A stretch of 64,000 nt of DNA. It comes from Stutzerimonas stutzeri. GTDB lineage: Bacteria; Pseudomonadota; Gammaproteobacteria; Pseudomonadales; Pseudomonadaceae. The position numbers and the translations under genes were made by a program. The notes beneath the pieces were generated by a model. It was not told the DNA's origin. It made no database searches and worked only from the letters and a program-made list of their open reading frames with translations. The stretch lies in assembly GCF_024448985.1 (NCBI RefSeq), contig NZ_JAMOII010000010.1, positions 1-64,000 of the forward strand, written 5' to 3'. Shown in pieces: positions 1 through 7,482 of the stretch; the first letter of the stretch is position 1, and every line of letters starts with the position of its first letter.

Positions 1-11
1 TTGGACGAACC

Positions 12-25
12 TTACAGCATTGTAA
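12..25. promoter_or_regulatory. cop-box-like dyad upstream of the Csp gene
   Basis: Perfect inverted repeat TTACA-GCAT-TGTAA, 124 bases before the ATG of the copper storage gene. A -10-like TTAGAT lies at 45-50. The same TTACA-N4-TGT(A/C)A pattern precedes five other metal operons here. It resembles, from memory, the cop box bound by OmpR-type CopR proteins. The regulator is inferred. Confidence 0.7.
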
Positions 26-149
26 TGAAGTTGGTCGAAACGGGTTAGATAGGAGCCTGTCGTATTTTTTGTGCCTGCTTAATACGCTTATGGGTGTATT
101 CGGCTAGTAGGCACCGGCGACATACAACTTTCGAAACCTGGAGAACACA

Positions 150-479
150 ATGACAAACTCAATGTTCGCTTCCTGTATCCAAGCTTGTTCGAACTGTGCC
201 CTAGTATGCGAAACGTGCGCCTCTGCTTGCCTGCGTGAGGATGACGTAAAAATGATGGCTCGCTGCATCGAGCTTGACCGCGATTGCGCGGACATTTGTA
301 GGTTGGCCGCCACACTGATGAGTCGCGAAAGTGAGTACGCTAAAGAATTTTGTGCTCTTTGCGCCAAGATCTGCCGTGCATGCGGAGAGGAATGCGCAAA
401 ACATCAAGTGGATCACTGCCAAGAGTGTGCCAAAGCGTGTATGAAGTGCGCTGAAGAATGCGAGCGCATGGCTGCGTAA
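150..479 (+). CDS. Cytosolic four-helix-bundle copper storage protein (Csp/DUF326 type)
   Basis: A 109-residue protein with 19 cysteines, at positions 9, 13, 16, 20, 23, 27, 39, 46, 50, 68, 71, 75, 78, 82, 90, 93, 97, 100 and 104. Most are spaced three or four residues apart, so they would line the inside of a four-helix bundle. This is the hallmark of Csp proteins, which store many Cu(I) ions. No signal peptide is visible, so it should be cytosolic (Csp3-like). GGAG at 140-143 supports the ATG. The gene stands alone, with a cop-box dyad upstream and a hairpin downstream. It probably buffers cytosolic Cu(I) alongside the efflux pumps to its right. Confidence 0.85.
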   Translation: MTNSMFASCIQACSNCALVCETCASACLREDDVKMMARCIELDRDCADICRLAATLMSRESEYAKEFCALCAKICRACGEECAKHQVDHCQECAKACMKCAEECERMAA

Positions 480-494
480 CGCCTATCTACTCCT

Positions 495-527
495 GCTCTG
501 GCACAACCGAGATTGGTGTGCCAGAGC
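495..527. terminator. Hairpin after the Csp gene (possible terminator)
   Basis: An 11-bp perfect stem (GCTCTGGCACA with its complement) and an 11-base loop, 15 bases after the csp stop. There is no clear T-run, so factor-independent termination is uncertain. Confidence 0.4.
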
Positions 528-873
528 CGCTTGGGGAGAACAATAAGAAACTTCGCGCGCTTGATATCAGACGTACAAGGCTTATCAAAAAAGCGCATAC
601 GAAACTCGCAATAGCCAAGATCGAATCGATCTGTGTCCAGCAGCATTTCGTTTAGCAGATAGACTTGCTCACCCTCAAAGCGCAAGGCATTCCCCTTGAG
701 GAGGATCGAGCCAGCTATGTCCTACAACCGCCGGTAGCGCAACGTCGCGTTTTTTTCAGCCTTGCTATGCCGCGATGGGTGGTCTTTGCTTCGGGTCTAT
801 GGGGATGAAACGGGCGTGGAGAGCCGGCTGCGCCTCCATGTGGAGCCCGTCGACCTGCGTGACGCGTTAGTAC
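528..873. other. Spacer without a confident gene
   Basis: No supportable gene. A minus-strand open frame (413-685) runs through here with no ATG start and overlaps the end of csp. A short plus-strand frame at 762-962 has a vaguely cupin-like stretch (VYGDETGVES). Both could be remnants. Confidence 0.4.
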
Positions 874-1449
874 TTAACTCCGCGGCGGTTTCTCGCAGGC
901 GTACCATCCGCGATAGCCAATCATCAGGCCCTGATCAAGCTCAAAATTCAGATCTGCGATAGATTTTTCGCCTGTAGGCTTTTGCACGGCCCCGTCTTTC
1001 CCCAACGCTACATTGACGTTGATGCTTTCGGCGGCGAGGGAGGCCCCGCCAAAGAGCGCAGAATAGCCTTGAGTTGGTTCGCTGGACAGCTGTACCAACT
1101 TGCCATGAATTTTTATAACCCCCTTGGCGCCCCCGCTTTCCCCATCATGCTTGATCGCGACTACGGGTGGGCTTTCCGCGGTATAAACGAAAGTGCAGTA
1201 AGGGCCTGAGCCGAGTACCTTGTCTACTTCCGCTTGATCAAGGGTTTGCGGGTCAATAGACGGAATGTCGGGACTTCCTATAGCGTCACGGGCGCTTACC
1301 ACTTCAGGTAGGGGGGGCCGCATTGTTGGCTTATCCAGGCCTTCACCAGGAGCCGGGTCACCACAAGCAGTGAGTGCCAGAGCGAAGGTCGTCATGATGG
1401 TCTTGGGAAGAATGGCCCGGGCTATAGCGGGTGCTCGATACAGTTGCAT
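874..1449 (-). CDS. Lipoprotein of unknown function in a copper-linked operon
   Basis: 191 residues with a signal peptide ending in the lipobox LTAC, so Cys29 would be lipidated. The mature part starts Pro-rich and has a single globular domain that I do not recognise, with two cysteines (GPYC and WYAC) that could pair. The start overlaps the DUF305 stop by one base (TGATG), indicating translational coupling. It is the last gene of the cytochrome c/DUF305/lipoprotein operon behind the cop-box at 2571-2584. A periplasmic metal-related role is inferred from context only. Confidence 0.65.
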   Translation of the reverse strand: MQLYRAPAIARAILPKTIMTTFALALTACGDPAPGEGLDKPTMRPPLPEVVSARDAIGSPDIPSIDPQTLDQAEVDKVLGSGPYCTFVYTAESPPVVAIKHDGESGGAKGVIKIHGKLVQLSSEPTQGYSALFGGASLAAESINVNVALGKDGAVQKPTGEKSIADLNFELDQGLMIGYRGWYACEKPPRS

Positions 1450-1904
1450 CAGTTAGCCCTCTCTAGATCATGGATGAGAAACTTCATCTCAGCTATTTCT
1501 CGGCGCTGAGCCTCAATGATTTCGTCAGCCAGTTTGCGGACCCGAGGGTCTGAAATCTGAGCGCGCTCGCTTGTCATGATAGCTATGGAATGGTGGGGAA
1601 CCATCGCCTTCATGTATTCCGTGTCGCCTACCGTTGCCTGGCTACGAACAAGCCACAGCGCAATAGCAAAGGCCGCTGCACTGCCTGCGAATATGGCAAT
1701 ATTAACCGATTTTCGTTTATACATATTAAGCATGAATGCGAGCATAACTACGGCCATCACCGCGCCCATCACTAACGCCATCCAAACGCGGGTCTCGCTC
1801 CATAGAACATGTTCAAATGCGTATGTATTTAAATACATAACGCCATACATGATGAGGGTCGAAGTTGCTATCATCGCTGCAAAGCGCCAGTAAGACATTT
1901 GCAT
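1449..1904 (-). CDS. DUF305 membrane protein
   Basis: 151 residues. Three hydrophobic segments (about 8-27, 38-60 and 69-87) precede a periplasmic or C-terminal helical domain carrying the DUF305 signature MVPHHSIAI at 101-109. The paired histidines and nearby methionines are typical of this ferritin-like family, which is often linked to copper resistance. It lies 14 bases after the cytochrome c gene and overlaps the lipoprotein start by one base. Metal binding through the HH motif is likely from family context but not proven. Confidence 0.8.
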   Translation of the reverse strand: MQMSYWRFAAMIATSTLIMYGVMYLNTYAFEHVLWSETRVWMALVMGAVMAVVMLAFMLNMYKRKSVNIAIFAGSAAAFAIALWLVRSQATVGDTEYMKAMVPHHSIAIMTSERAQISDPRVRKLADEIIEAQRREIAEMKFLIHDLERAN

Positions 1905-1918
1905 GAACTAGTTCCTCT

Positions 1919-2467
1919 TTAATGGGGGGCTACGGCCGAATCGTTTTTTCCAAACTCAGCGTATTTTTGCGCAGTCATGCCTGGAAGCTGCATCACGAAT
2001 GCTGTTATCGCCCAGATTTCGTCGTCGTTGTGGGTCGGGCCGAACGCGGGCATTGCGCTCATTCGAACGCCGTGCTTCACCAGCCAGAACACCTCATTGG
2101 CTTTCCATTCAGGAACTACGTCGGGAAGGTGTGGGGGCTGCGGCAGCATTCCCCGAGCCCACTCGCTTTTCTCAACACCGGGTGCCCCATGGCAATGCTG
2201 GCACATGGCTTGATAAGCACTGCCACCTTCAGAAACCGTTTTTGCACTGAATTGCGCGGGCGGTTTAATGGAAGATGCACCATCCGCAACCGACGATTTC
2301 ATAGTCGTGTCCAAAGCCCAGCGCACTAATGGTTGATGGTCTTCCGTCGCTGCGACGTTATAGGCCCCCGTGTAAACAACGGTAATCCCGACAATAGCAC
2401 CCAGCAACAGGGTTCCAGCGATCCCAGCGGCTACACCAGTAGCTATACATTTCTTGTTCGACCTCAC
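1919..2467 (-). CDS. Membrane-anchored class I cytochrome c
   Basis: 182 residues with an N-terminal membrane anchor (about 13-35) and a periplasmic c-type haem domain. The haem motif CQHCH is at 89-93 and Met139 in MSAMPAFG is the likely sixth ligand. It resembles cytochromes found with DUF305 proteins in copper islands. First gene of a three-gene operon whose promoter region (2468-2800) carries a cop-box dyad. A role in periplasmic electron transfer or copper redox handling is inferred. Confidence 0.85.
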   Translation of the reverse strand: MRSNKKCIATGVAAGIAGTLLLGAIVGITVVYTGAYNVAATEDHQPLVRWALDTTMKSSVADGASSIKPPAQFSAKTVSEGGSAYQAMCQHCHGAPGVEKSEWARGMLPQPPHLPDVVPEWKANEVFWLVKHGVRMSAMPAFGPTHNDDEIWAITAFVMQLPGMTAQKYAEFGKNDSAVAPH

Positions 2468-2570
2468 TGTGTACCTCGCCCATTGGTTTGTTTGAGGAAG
2501 AGAAACCAGCCTGCGGTGTCACTTAAAAAGGACAAGTCGAGAGTTGTGAGGTTTCGATTTTTTTGGAAGC

Positions 2571-2584
2571 TTACAGAAATGTAA
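2571..2584. promoter_or_regulatory. cop-box-like dyad upstream of the cytochrome c operon
   Basis: TTACA-GAAA-TGTAA, 103 bases upstream of the cytochrome c start. The rest of the 2468-2800 gap has no gene that I can support. Confidence 0.7.
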
Positions 2585-2800
2585 TCATCACCCAGCTTAA
2601 GCGCCCATTAGGTAGCGCGGGTTTGATAAGTGGACTTGACGCGCTGACGCTATCGAAGAATGAACCAATAGGGCGTTAAATTAATTATAAGAAAGCAGAC
2701 GAAACATGGGCATGGAGTCGAGTCTGACCGGCCTGAGCGGCATGAATCATTGGACGGTACAATTCTGATGGGCCTGCTCGCTGAGACGAGCGCCCTAGGC

Positions 2801-4510
2801 CTATCTCAGGGGCTTGCAAGACAGGCCATTATTCGCTTGAAACAACAATCTCTCGATTCGATCGTGCTCTTCCGGTGTCGGTAGTGCGGATGAGTCTATA
2901 TTGCCTGCACTGTCTGACTTGCAGTTCGGCGAATCAGCTTCAGGGTGGTAACCACCAGCTTCGTCGAACGCTACCCAGCCGTACCATTCTCGGATGACTT
3001 TGGAAGGACGGCCATCTTCTATTGCCACATACCAGTCGGCCAATCGGAAACGTTTACCGGCAAGCGTTGAGGTAGCCTTTTCAGCTCGAACCAACGCCAG
3101 ATATTGTGGGTGCGGCAGTTCATCTACGGCGCCGGTTTCGTCAAGCAAGAACGTGAACGAGGCGTGCGACCGCTGCTCTGTGGAACCGGTTCGCTCCTCT
3201 TCCTCACCTAAGGTAAACACAGGAGCAAAACCGCCCCCCTCTGTTCGGAAGTTGGTTGTCTGGCCTTGGTAGACCCTGGCAGCGTTCCACTGCACCTTGC
3301 CAGCATAAGCGTATGCGCGCAGGTCAAACTTCATTGGTCGTACCTGAGGGTCAGCGATAGTTCTACGCTCGCCAGGAGCCAAGAGGGACTGGGCCACGTA
3401 GTTTCCGCCAACGATTTCTTCCCACACACGCTTGGTGAGCTTGTCTCCTCGGTATGCCCCGCGACTACCAAAACCGCTAACAGGCTTGAAAAAGAGGCTG
3501 CGGCGTCTCTCCCAGAGTTGCTCCGCATTGCGATGCTCGACCGGGACAGTAAGCGGGACGTATTGGGCCAACACGGCTCGGACTTGCTGATCGACGCCAA
3601 TCTCTTCCAAAAAAAGTGTGTTGGTTAGGTCAACCAGCCGGCGTTTGTCGGCGTAAAGGGCATAGGCCTGAGGGTGTGGCGTTACCGTCACGACATCAGC
3701 CAAATAAGCGCTGCGCAGCGCGCTGCAATTGTCGCGTTCCAGATAGAAATCGGTGAGTCGGTTGTAGACGAGATCCACAGGCTTTCCGTCGATCATGAGG
3801 CAATCGTTGTGAAAGGCTAGATCGGCTGGGTCTACGATTATGCAGTCGATTCCTGCTGACTCGAATAACCGCTGAAAAAGAAGAAACTCCGGGTACAGGT
3901 ATTGGGCTTGTGGGCTTTCATCCAAAATCACCACGCGCTTGAGCGGTGCCTGCTCGCCGCTCGCAGACCATTCCTGGACGAACATATCCAGAATCGACTG
4001 CTCGAAGCCGTCGGCCCCTTCCTGACCTGGCGATAGTCCGACTACGCCGCTGCAACAACTGCGCTGAGCGCGGGCGAGCAATACGTTTAGCATTGCTCCG
4101 CCCGCATTTGTGTTTATTTCGATAAGCCCCAGCTTGTCCTCTTCCAGATGAAAATCGTAGCCAAAGAAGACGCCCCGCGCACCCCGAGGGTCGTGTCGCG
4201 CAATAGGAGGCGCAGAATCCAGAGCATGCTCTCGCCAACCCGGCAAGCTCACGGTCTGCTCGATGGCCTGAATAACCTCACTCACCTGGCTCAGCTGCAA
4301 GGATGAAACAAAGACCGGTCGTGCAGCAAATACATGGGGGCAACGTGACTTCAATAGCTCCGACAGCTCTGGATCCCCAAGCTGTTCAGTCAATGCGTCT
4401 GCGAGCGCAGCTTGATCTAGGCTTACGCAGAAGCACGCTTCGTTGAGCGCTGCGGCTGTCGTACCGCATTTTCTCGATGAGGACGCTTGCACGGGAACCT
4501 CCAGAACCAA
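2801..4510 (-). CDS. ATP-grasp-like enzyme, possibly circularly permuted
   Basis: 569 residues. An N-terminal region contains EINTNAGG (131-138), which looks like the metal-binding E-x-N strand of ATP-grasp ligases. Later comes FKPVSGFGSRG (341-351), which looks like the nucleotide-binding lysine and glycine loop, followed by a YVAQ strand. The order (E-x-N before the K/G loop) is the reverse of ordinary ATP-grasp enzymes and fits circularly permuted families related to glutathionylspermidine synthase. It would join an amine to a carboxylate using ATP, but the substrate is unknown. No signal peptide, so cytosolic. It follows the sensor kinase by 87 bases with no terminator seen, so they may be cotranscribed. 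Confidence 0.6.
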   Translation of the reverse strand: MVLEVPVQASSSRKCGTTAAALNEACFCVSLDQAALADALTEQLGDPELSELLKSRCPHVFAARPVFVSSLQLSQVSEVIQAIEQTVSLPGWREHALDSAPPIARHDPRGARGVFFGYDFHLEEDKLGLIEINTNAGGAMLNVLLARAQRSCCSGVVGLSPGQEGADGFEQSILDMFVQEWSASGEQAPLKRVVILDESPQAQYLYPEFLLFQRLFESAGIDCIIVDPADLAFHNDCLMIDGKPVDLVYNRLTDFYLERDNCSALRSAYLADVVTVTPHPQAYALYADKRRLVDLTNTLFLEEIGVDQQVRAVLAQYVPLTVPVEHRNAEQLWERRRSLFFKPVSGFGSRGAYRGDKLTKRVWEEIVGGNYVAQSLLAPGERRTIADPQVRPMKFDLRAYAYAGKVQWNAARVYQGQTTNFRTEGGGFAPVFTLGEEEERTGSTEQRSHASFTFLLDETGAVDELPHPQYLALVRAEKATSTLAGKRFRLADWYVAIEDGRPSKVIREWYGWVAFDEAGGYHPEADSPNCKSDSAGNIDSSALPTPEEHDRIERLLFQANNGLSCKPLR

Positions 4511-4597
4511 ACATACAGCTTCGAAAGTCTCGGCCTCTTTCGGTTCAGCCTGGCGTTTCTATGAGCGTAGGTCAGGGTCGTTGCTGGCACTCTGCCA

Positions 4598-5971
4598 TTA
4601 ACTAGACATAAGCTTTGGAAGCGTCATTGTGAAAGTCGTATGCCCCTCAGCTGATTCGCAAGCGATGCGCCCTTTGTGCGCTTCGACTATCGAACGAGTG
4701 ATAGCCATGCCGAGGCCCGCATTCATGGTGGTTCCTTCGCGCCTTGCGGTGTCGACCCTATAGAATCGATCAAACACTCGGGCCTGAAGCTCGGCTGGAA
4801 TCGTTGTGCCTCGGTTGGATATGGCTGTGCAAACCGAGCCACCGCTCTCGCTTATTTCAACGCTGATGGTGCTGCCTTCCTCTGCATATCGAACTGCGTT
4901 AGAGACTATGTTTGAGACGGCCCGTCTCAGCATCGATTTATCGCCATGTACCGATCCATCGCCTGAAAGCGCGATTTCTACCTTTTTGTCCTCGGCTGCA
5001 AGCTCGTAATATTCGATAACGCTCGCGGTAATCTCAGCCATGCTGGCATCTTCGGCATTGGGCGTAATCTTCCCGTTGTCCGCTTTGGCGAGAAACAGCA
5101 TGTCATCGACCATCTTTGACATGCGCCTAAGTTCTTCGAGGGCGGAATACAAAATGTCTTTGTAGTCGGTATTCTCGCGGTCGCGCAAGAGCGCGACCTC
5201 CATTTGGGTAAGCATGCTGTTCAGCGGCGTTCTTAGCTCATGCGCGATATCCGCTGAGAAACCTGACAATCTGAGAAAAGAGTCGTCCAAGCGCGAAAGC
5301 ATTTCGTTGAAGTTGTCTACGAGTTCATGCAGCTCGCCTGGCACCGACTCGGTTGGAATTCTGGTATCTAAGCAGTGGGCGGTTACCGTAGAAGAAGTCT
5401 TGGACAGTTCGTCTATTGGTTTTAAGCCTTTCCTGATCAGAACAACACCTAACGCGCCACTCAGAAGTGCACTAACGACAAGCGTATAAGCAAACCACTG
5501 CTGAATCATATCGAAGAAGTGGATTCGGTGCGTTACATCCAAAGCCAAATAGATAACAGTGTCCTGCCCTTCTACCCACCGATTTACTTTTCTGGTAATT
5601 CCGCTGTACTGGTGGCCACCGAAACTTACCGTCCAGCGTTCCTCTTGGATGTCTGTGACAAGAGGTAGCAAGCTCTCAGACAGATTGTGATGGGAGTAAA
5701 CCGTCTTACCGTCTACTACAACCGCAGTCGCGAAGCCAAAGGAGTGCTCAATAACGGCATCGATCCTTGAAGCGGTCTCAGGCCCGAATTCTGAACTGCC
5801 GCGTAGCATACGCTCTACTGCAGCAGCCTTTTCATTCAGCACCTGTGCGTCTTTGCGTTCGAAATGGAGCTGGCAAAAATAATTGAAGCTGATTGCGGCG
5901 GCCAACAGCACAACCGTAACCACGAGCATGAAAGCTATCGCCATTCTGCTCGTCAGTGACACTTTTCCCAT
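4598..5971 (-). CDS. Heavy-metal sensor histidine kinase (CusS/CopS type) without adjacent response regulator
   Basis: 457 residues from the ATG at 5971: a first membrane helix, a periplasmic sensor of about 130 residues, a second helix, HAMP, then the H box AHELRTPL with His244 and an ATPase domain (NAVRYAEEGS, GLGMAI). An in-frame start at 6019 is possible, but it lies inside the terminator hairpin of the upstream gene, so 5971 is preferred. Such kinases sense periplasmic Cu/Ag or Zn/Cd. Unusually, no response regulator is next to it. The ATP-grasp gene follows it. Confidence 0.85.
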   Translation of the reverse strand: MGKVSLTSRMAIAFMLVVTVVLLAAAISFNYFCQLHFERKDAQVLNEKAAAVERMLRGSSEFGPETASRIDAVIEHSFGFATAVVVDGKTVYSHHNLSESLLPLVTDIQEERWTVSFGGHQYSGITRKVNRWVEGQDTVIYLALDVTHRIHFFDMIQQWFAYTLVVSALLSGALGVVLIRKGLKPIDELSKTSSTVTAHCLDTRIPTESVPGELHELVDNFNEMLSRLDDSFLRLSGFSADIAHELRTPLNSMLTQMEVALLRDRENTDYKDILYSALEELRRMSKMVDDMLFLAKADNGKITPNAEDASMAEITASVIEYYELAAEDKKVEIALSGDGSVHGDKSMLRRAVSNIVSNAVRYAEEGSTISVEISESGGSVCTAISNRGTTIPAELQARVFDRFYRVDTARREGTTMNAGLGMAITRSIVEAHKGRIACESAEGHTTFTMTLPKLMSS

Positions 5972-6001
5972 CAGTACGGTCCTGGTTAGGCCATCACGCA
6001 C

Positions 6002-6043
6002 AAAAAAGCAGGTGGGCACCCAGAAAAGGTGCCCGACCTGCTT
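6002..6043 (-). terminator. Rho-independent terminator of the small-protein operon
   Basis: On the minus strand, AAGCAGGT-C-GGGCACC, a 7-base loop, GGTGCCCACCTGCTT and then a T-run: a 15-bp stem with one bulge. It ends the 6940-6072 operon and separates it from the sensor kinase. Confidence 0.85.
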
Positions 6044-6071
6044 CGATCATAGTTGCTCGCACTCTCGTATC

Positions 6072-6302
6072 CTAGGCAGCGTCTGGGTTTTCCCCATTTT
6101 GCGAGTGGCCGGCTTTGGCCGCCTCCATCATTTCACGACACTCTTTCATCATTCCACGCATGTCGCCCATCATTTCCATATGCTTGTCGCCGCTCATCAT
6201 GCCGGTTTCTGAATGGCTTTGGTCCGCTTTATCTGCCGCTGCGAAACTCAGTCCGCTCGCCAGGGTGATTGCAATTGCTGTTACTGTAATGGTGTTTCGC
6301 AT
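6072..6302 (-). CDS. Small exported Met/His-rich protein
   Basis: 76 residues with a signal peptide cleaved after FAAA (about 22). The mature part is rich in Met, His and acidic residues (SGDKHMEMMGDMRGMM) with one Cys. This composition suits Cu(I)/Ag(I) binding in the periplasm. I do not recognise a named family. Third gene of a three-gene operon (gaps of 31 and 24 bases) ending at a strong terminator and preceded by the cop-box at 7003-7016. Confidence 0.7.
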   Translation of the reverse strand: MRNTITVTAIAITLASGLSFAAADKADQSHSETGMMSGDKHMEMMGDMRGMMKECREMMEAAKAGHSQNGENPDAA

Positions 6303-6325
6303 GTTAAATCTCCAAGTTCAGTGGG

Positions 6326-6583
6326 TTATTCGCTCTTGCTTAACAAGGTGCTTTCGCCAACGTTGGGCTCCTTGGGCTTGTCGCACTTACCGCTAGACAT
6401 ATGCTTCATGCATACGACCATCATCAACAAGCAGGGCAAGAGAAAGAGCAGGCTTGGCAGCGTCGTTGCCAACGCCCCAGTGCTTTGGTTCAGGAGCATG
6501 TAGCCAACCACAGCTACGGTTAGACCGGTCACGATCGGATTGCGCTGCAGTACACTTTTCATTCTCGAAAACAGGCTGCTCAT
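6326..6583 (-). CDS. Small membrane protein (DUF2933-like)
   Basis: 85 residues with a hydrophobic segment (about 17-34) and a second one (about 41-60) running into the Cys/Met/His cluster CMKHMSSGKC. DUF2933 proteins have the same hydrophobic-then-Met/His layout and often occur beside copper genes. Middle gene of the small-protein operon. Function unknown. Confidence 0.65.
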   Translation of the reverse strand: MSSLFSRMKSVLQRNPIVTGLTVAVVGYMLLNQSTGALATTLPSLLFLLPCLLMMVVCMKHMSSGKCDKPKEPNVGESTLLSKSE

Positions 6584-6613
6584 ATCATTACCCTCGAATA
6601 TTTAATTTGCAGG

Positions 6614-6940
6614 TTAGCCGTTGTTTACGCCTACCGGTGCGCTCAAAAATTCCACCGTATGAATCTCCCCGTCTGGGGTCTTTACCTTCATTTCATATGT
6701 CTGAACTTTTGCAGTAGTCCGATAGTTCTGAATCATTTCAGTCGTACCGGTCGCCCCTGCAGGTGCGATGCTCAGCACTTTGCCTTCTTTGACAAGCTCT
6801 TTAAGAGTGAGATTGGATCCTGCAGGATCATTTAGGCGATGCATTGTCCGATCGCTTCCGCCTTCGGCCATTGCAAGAGAAGACGCAACGGTCAGAATAA
6901 AAGGAACGATTACTTTGGTTATACGGTTCATGGTTTGCAC
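6614..6940 (-). CDS. Small exported protein with a PtrA-like N-terminus
   Basis: 108 residues. The signal peptide is cleaved near SLAMA, and the mature protein starts EGGSDRT, which recalls the N-terminal segment of the copper-induced PtrA group (from memory). The rest (YEMKVKTPDGEIHTVEF) reads as a small beta domain. First gene of the operon; its start is 62 bases from the dyad at 7003-7016. Function unknown; periplasmic metal response inferred. Confidence 0.6.
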   Translation of the reverse strand: MQTMNRITKVIVPFILTVASSLAMAEGGSDRTMHRLNDPAGSNLTLKELVKEGKVLSIAPAGATGTTEMIQNYRTTAKVQTYEMKVKTPDGEIHTVEFLSAPVGVNNG

Positions 6941-7002
6941 CTCTTGGTTAGTTGATGCCTGTAGATTAAAGGCTTGCTACTTACAAGAAGCTGTTGCCAA
7001 GG

Positions 7003-7016
7003 TTACAAAGCTGTAA
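7003..7016. promoter_or_regulatory. cop-box-like dyad upstream of the small-protein operon
   Basis: TTACA-AAGC-TGTAA in the gap between the end of the cus operon and the start at 6940. Confidence 0.65.
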
Positions 7017-7037
7017 TCGCTCATTTTTTTGTTGGTA

Positions 7038-7061
7038 CGACCGCCGCGTCTGCGGCGGTCG
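7038..7061. terminator. Hairpin just after the cusF-like gene
   Basis: A 10-bp perfect stem (CGACCGCCGC with its complement) and a 4-base loop, 11 bases past the stop. No T-run follows on the minus strand, so termination is possible but not certain. Confidence 0.45.
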
Positions 7062-7071
7062 CTTTCTGTGC

Positions 7072-7482
7072 TTACCGTTTTTCGATACGCGTAATGGTGG
7101 AATCCATGCCTTTCGAGGTGAACTCGAATTCGACCTGGTCTCCTTCTCTTAACTTTTGGAGCTGATCAGGCTTCGCTTTGAAACCCATCGTCATAGATGG
7201 CCAACCCAGCGCCTCGACCGGGCCGTGGGCAATAGTGACGGTTCCCTTTTCCGTATCTACCTTCTTGACCGTGCCGGTCGCAGTGGCCGTCTGTCCGGCT
7301 GGTTTCTGGCCCATCTGCATATCCATGTCTTTATGATCCATCGGCATGTTCATGCTTTTGTGATCCATCGGCATGTTCATGCTTTTGTGATCCATCGGCA
7401 TACCCTGCATAGGCTCTTTGTCAGCAGCATAGGCGGCCGGTACCAGAAACAGTGTGGCGAGAGTGATGTGCTTGATATTCAT
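7072..7482 (-). CDS. cusF: CusF-like periplasmic Cu(I)/Ag(I) chaperone with Met/His/Asp repeats
   Basis: 136 residues: a signal peptide (to about 20), a repeat segment with tandem MPMDHKSMN units, then a CusF domain. The CusF ligands are visible in [17 protein letters not shown] (His, Trp, Met, Met). CusF carries Cu(I)/Ag(I) to the CusCBA pump. The ATG overlaps the cusA stop by four bases (ATGA), so it is the last gene of cusCBAF. The Met/His repeat is an addition to a typical CusF and may act as a metal sponge. Confidence 0.9.
   Translation of the reverse strand: MNIKHITLATLFLVPAAYAADKEPMQGMPMDHKSMNMPMDHKSMNMPMDHKDMDMQMGQKPAGQTATATGTVKKVDTEKGTVTIAHGPVEALGWPSMTMGFKAKPDQLQKLREGDQVEFEFTSKGMDSTITRIEKR
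7334..7404. repeat. 27-bp tandem repeat inside the cusF-like gene
   Basis: Two identical 27-base units (7334-7360, 7361-7387) and the first part of a third. Each encodes nine residues of the type MPMDHKSMN. Near-identity at DNA level suggests recent slippage. Confidence 0.85.

Noticed and set aside
762-962. Plus-strand frame with a cupin-like stretch
   Set aside because: Too short, no good ribosome site, and overlaps the end of the lipoprotein gene on the other strand; at best a remnant.
4598-6019. Longer version of the sensor kinase starting at 6019
   Set aside because: Its first codons lie inside a strong terminator of the upstream operon; the ATG at 5971 fits the usual start of such kinases.
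7334-7404. Regular 27-bp repeats that could suggest a CRISPR-like array
   Set aside because: Units are directly adjacent with no spacers and are in frame inside the cusF-like gene.
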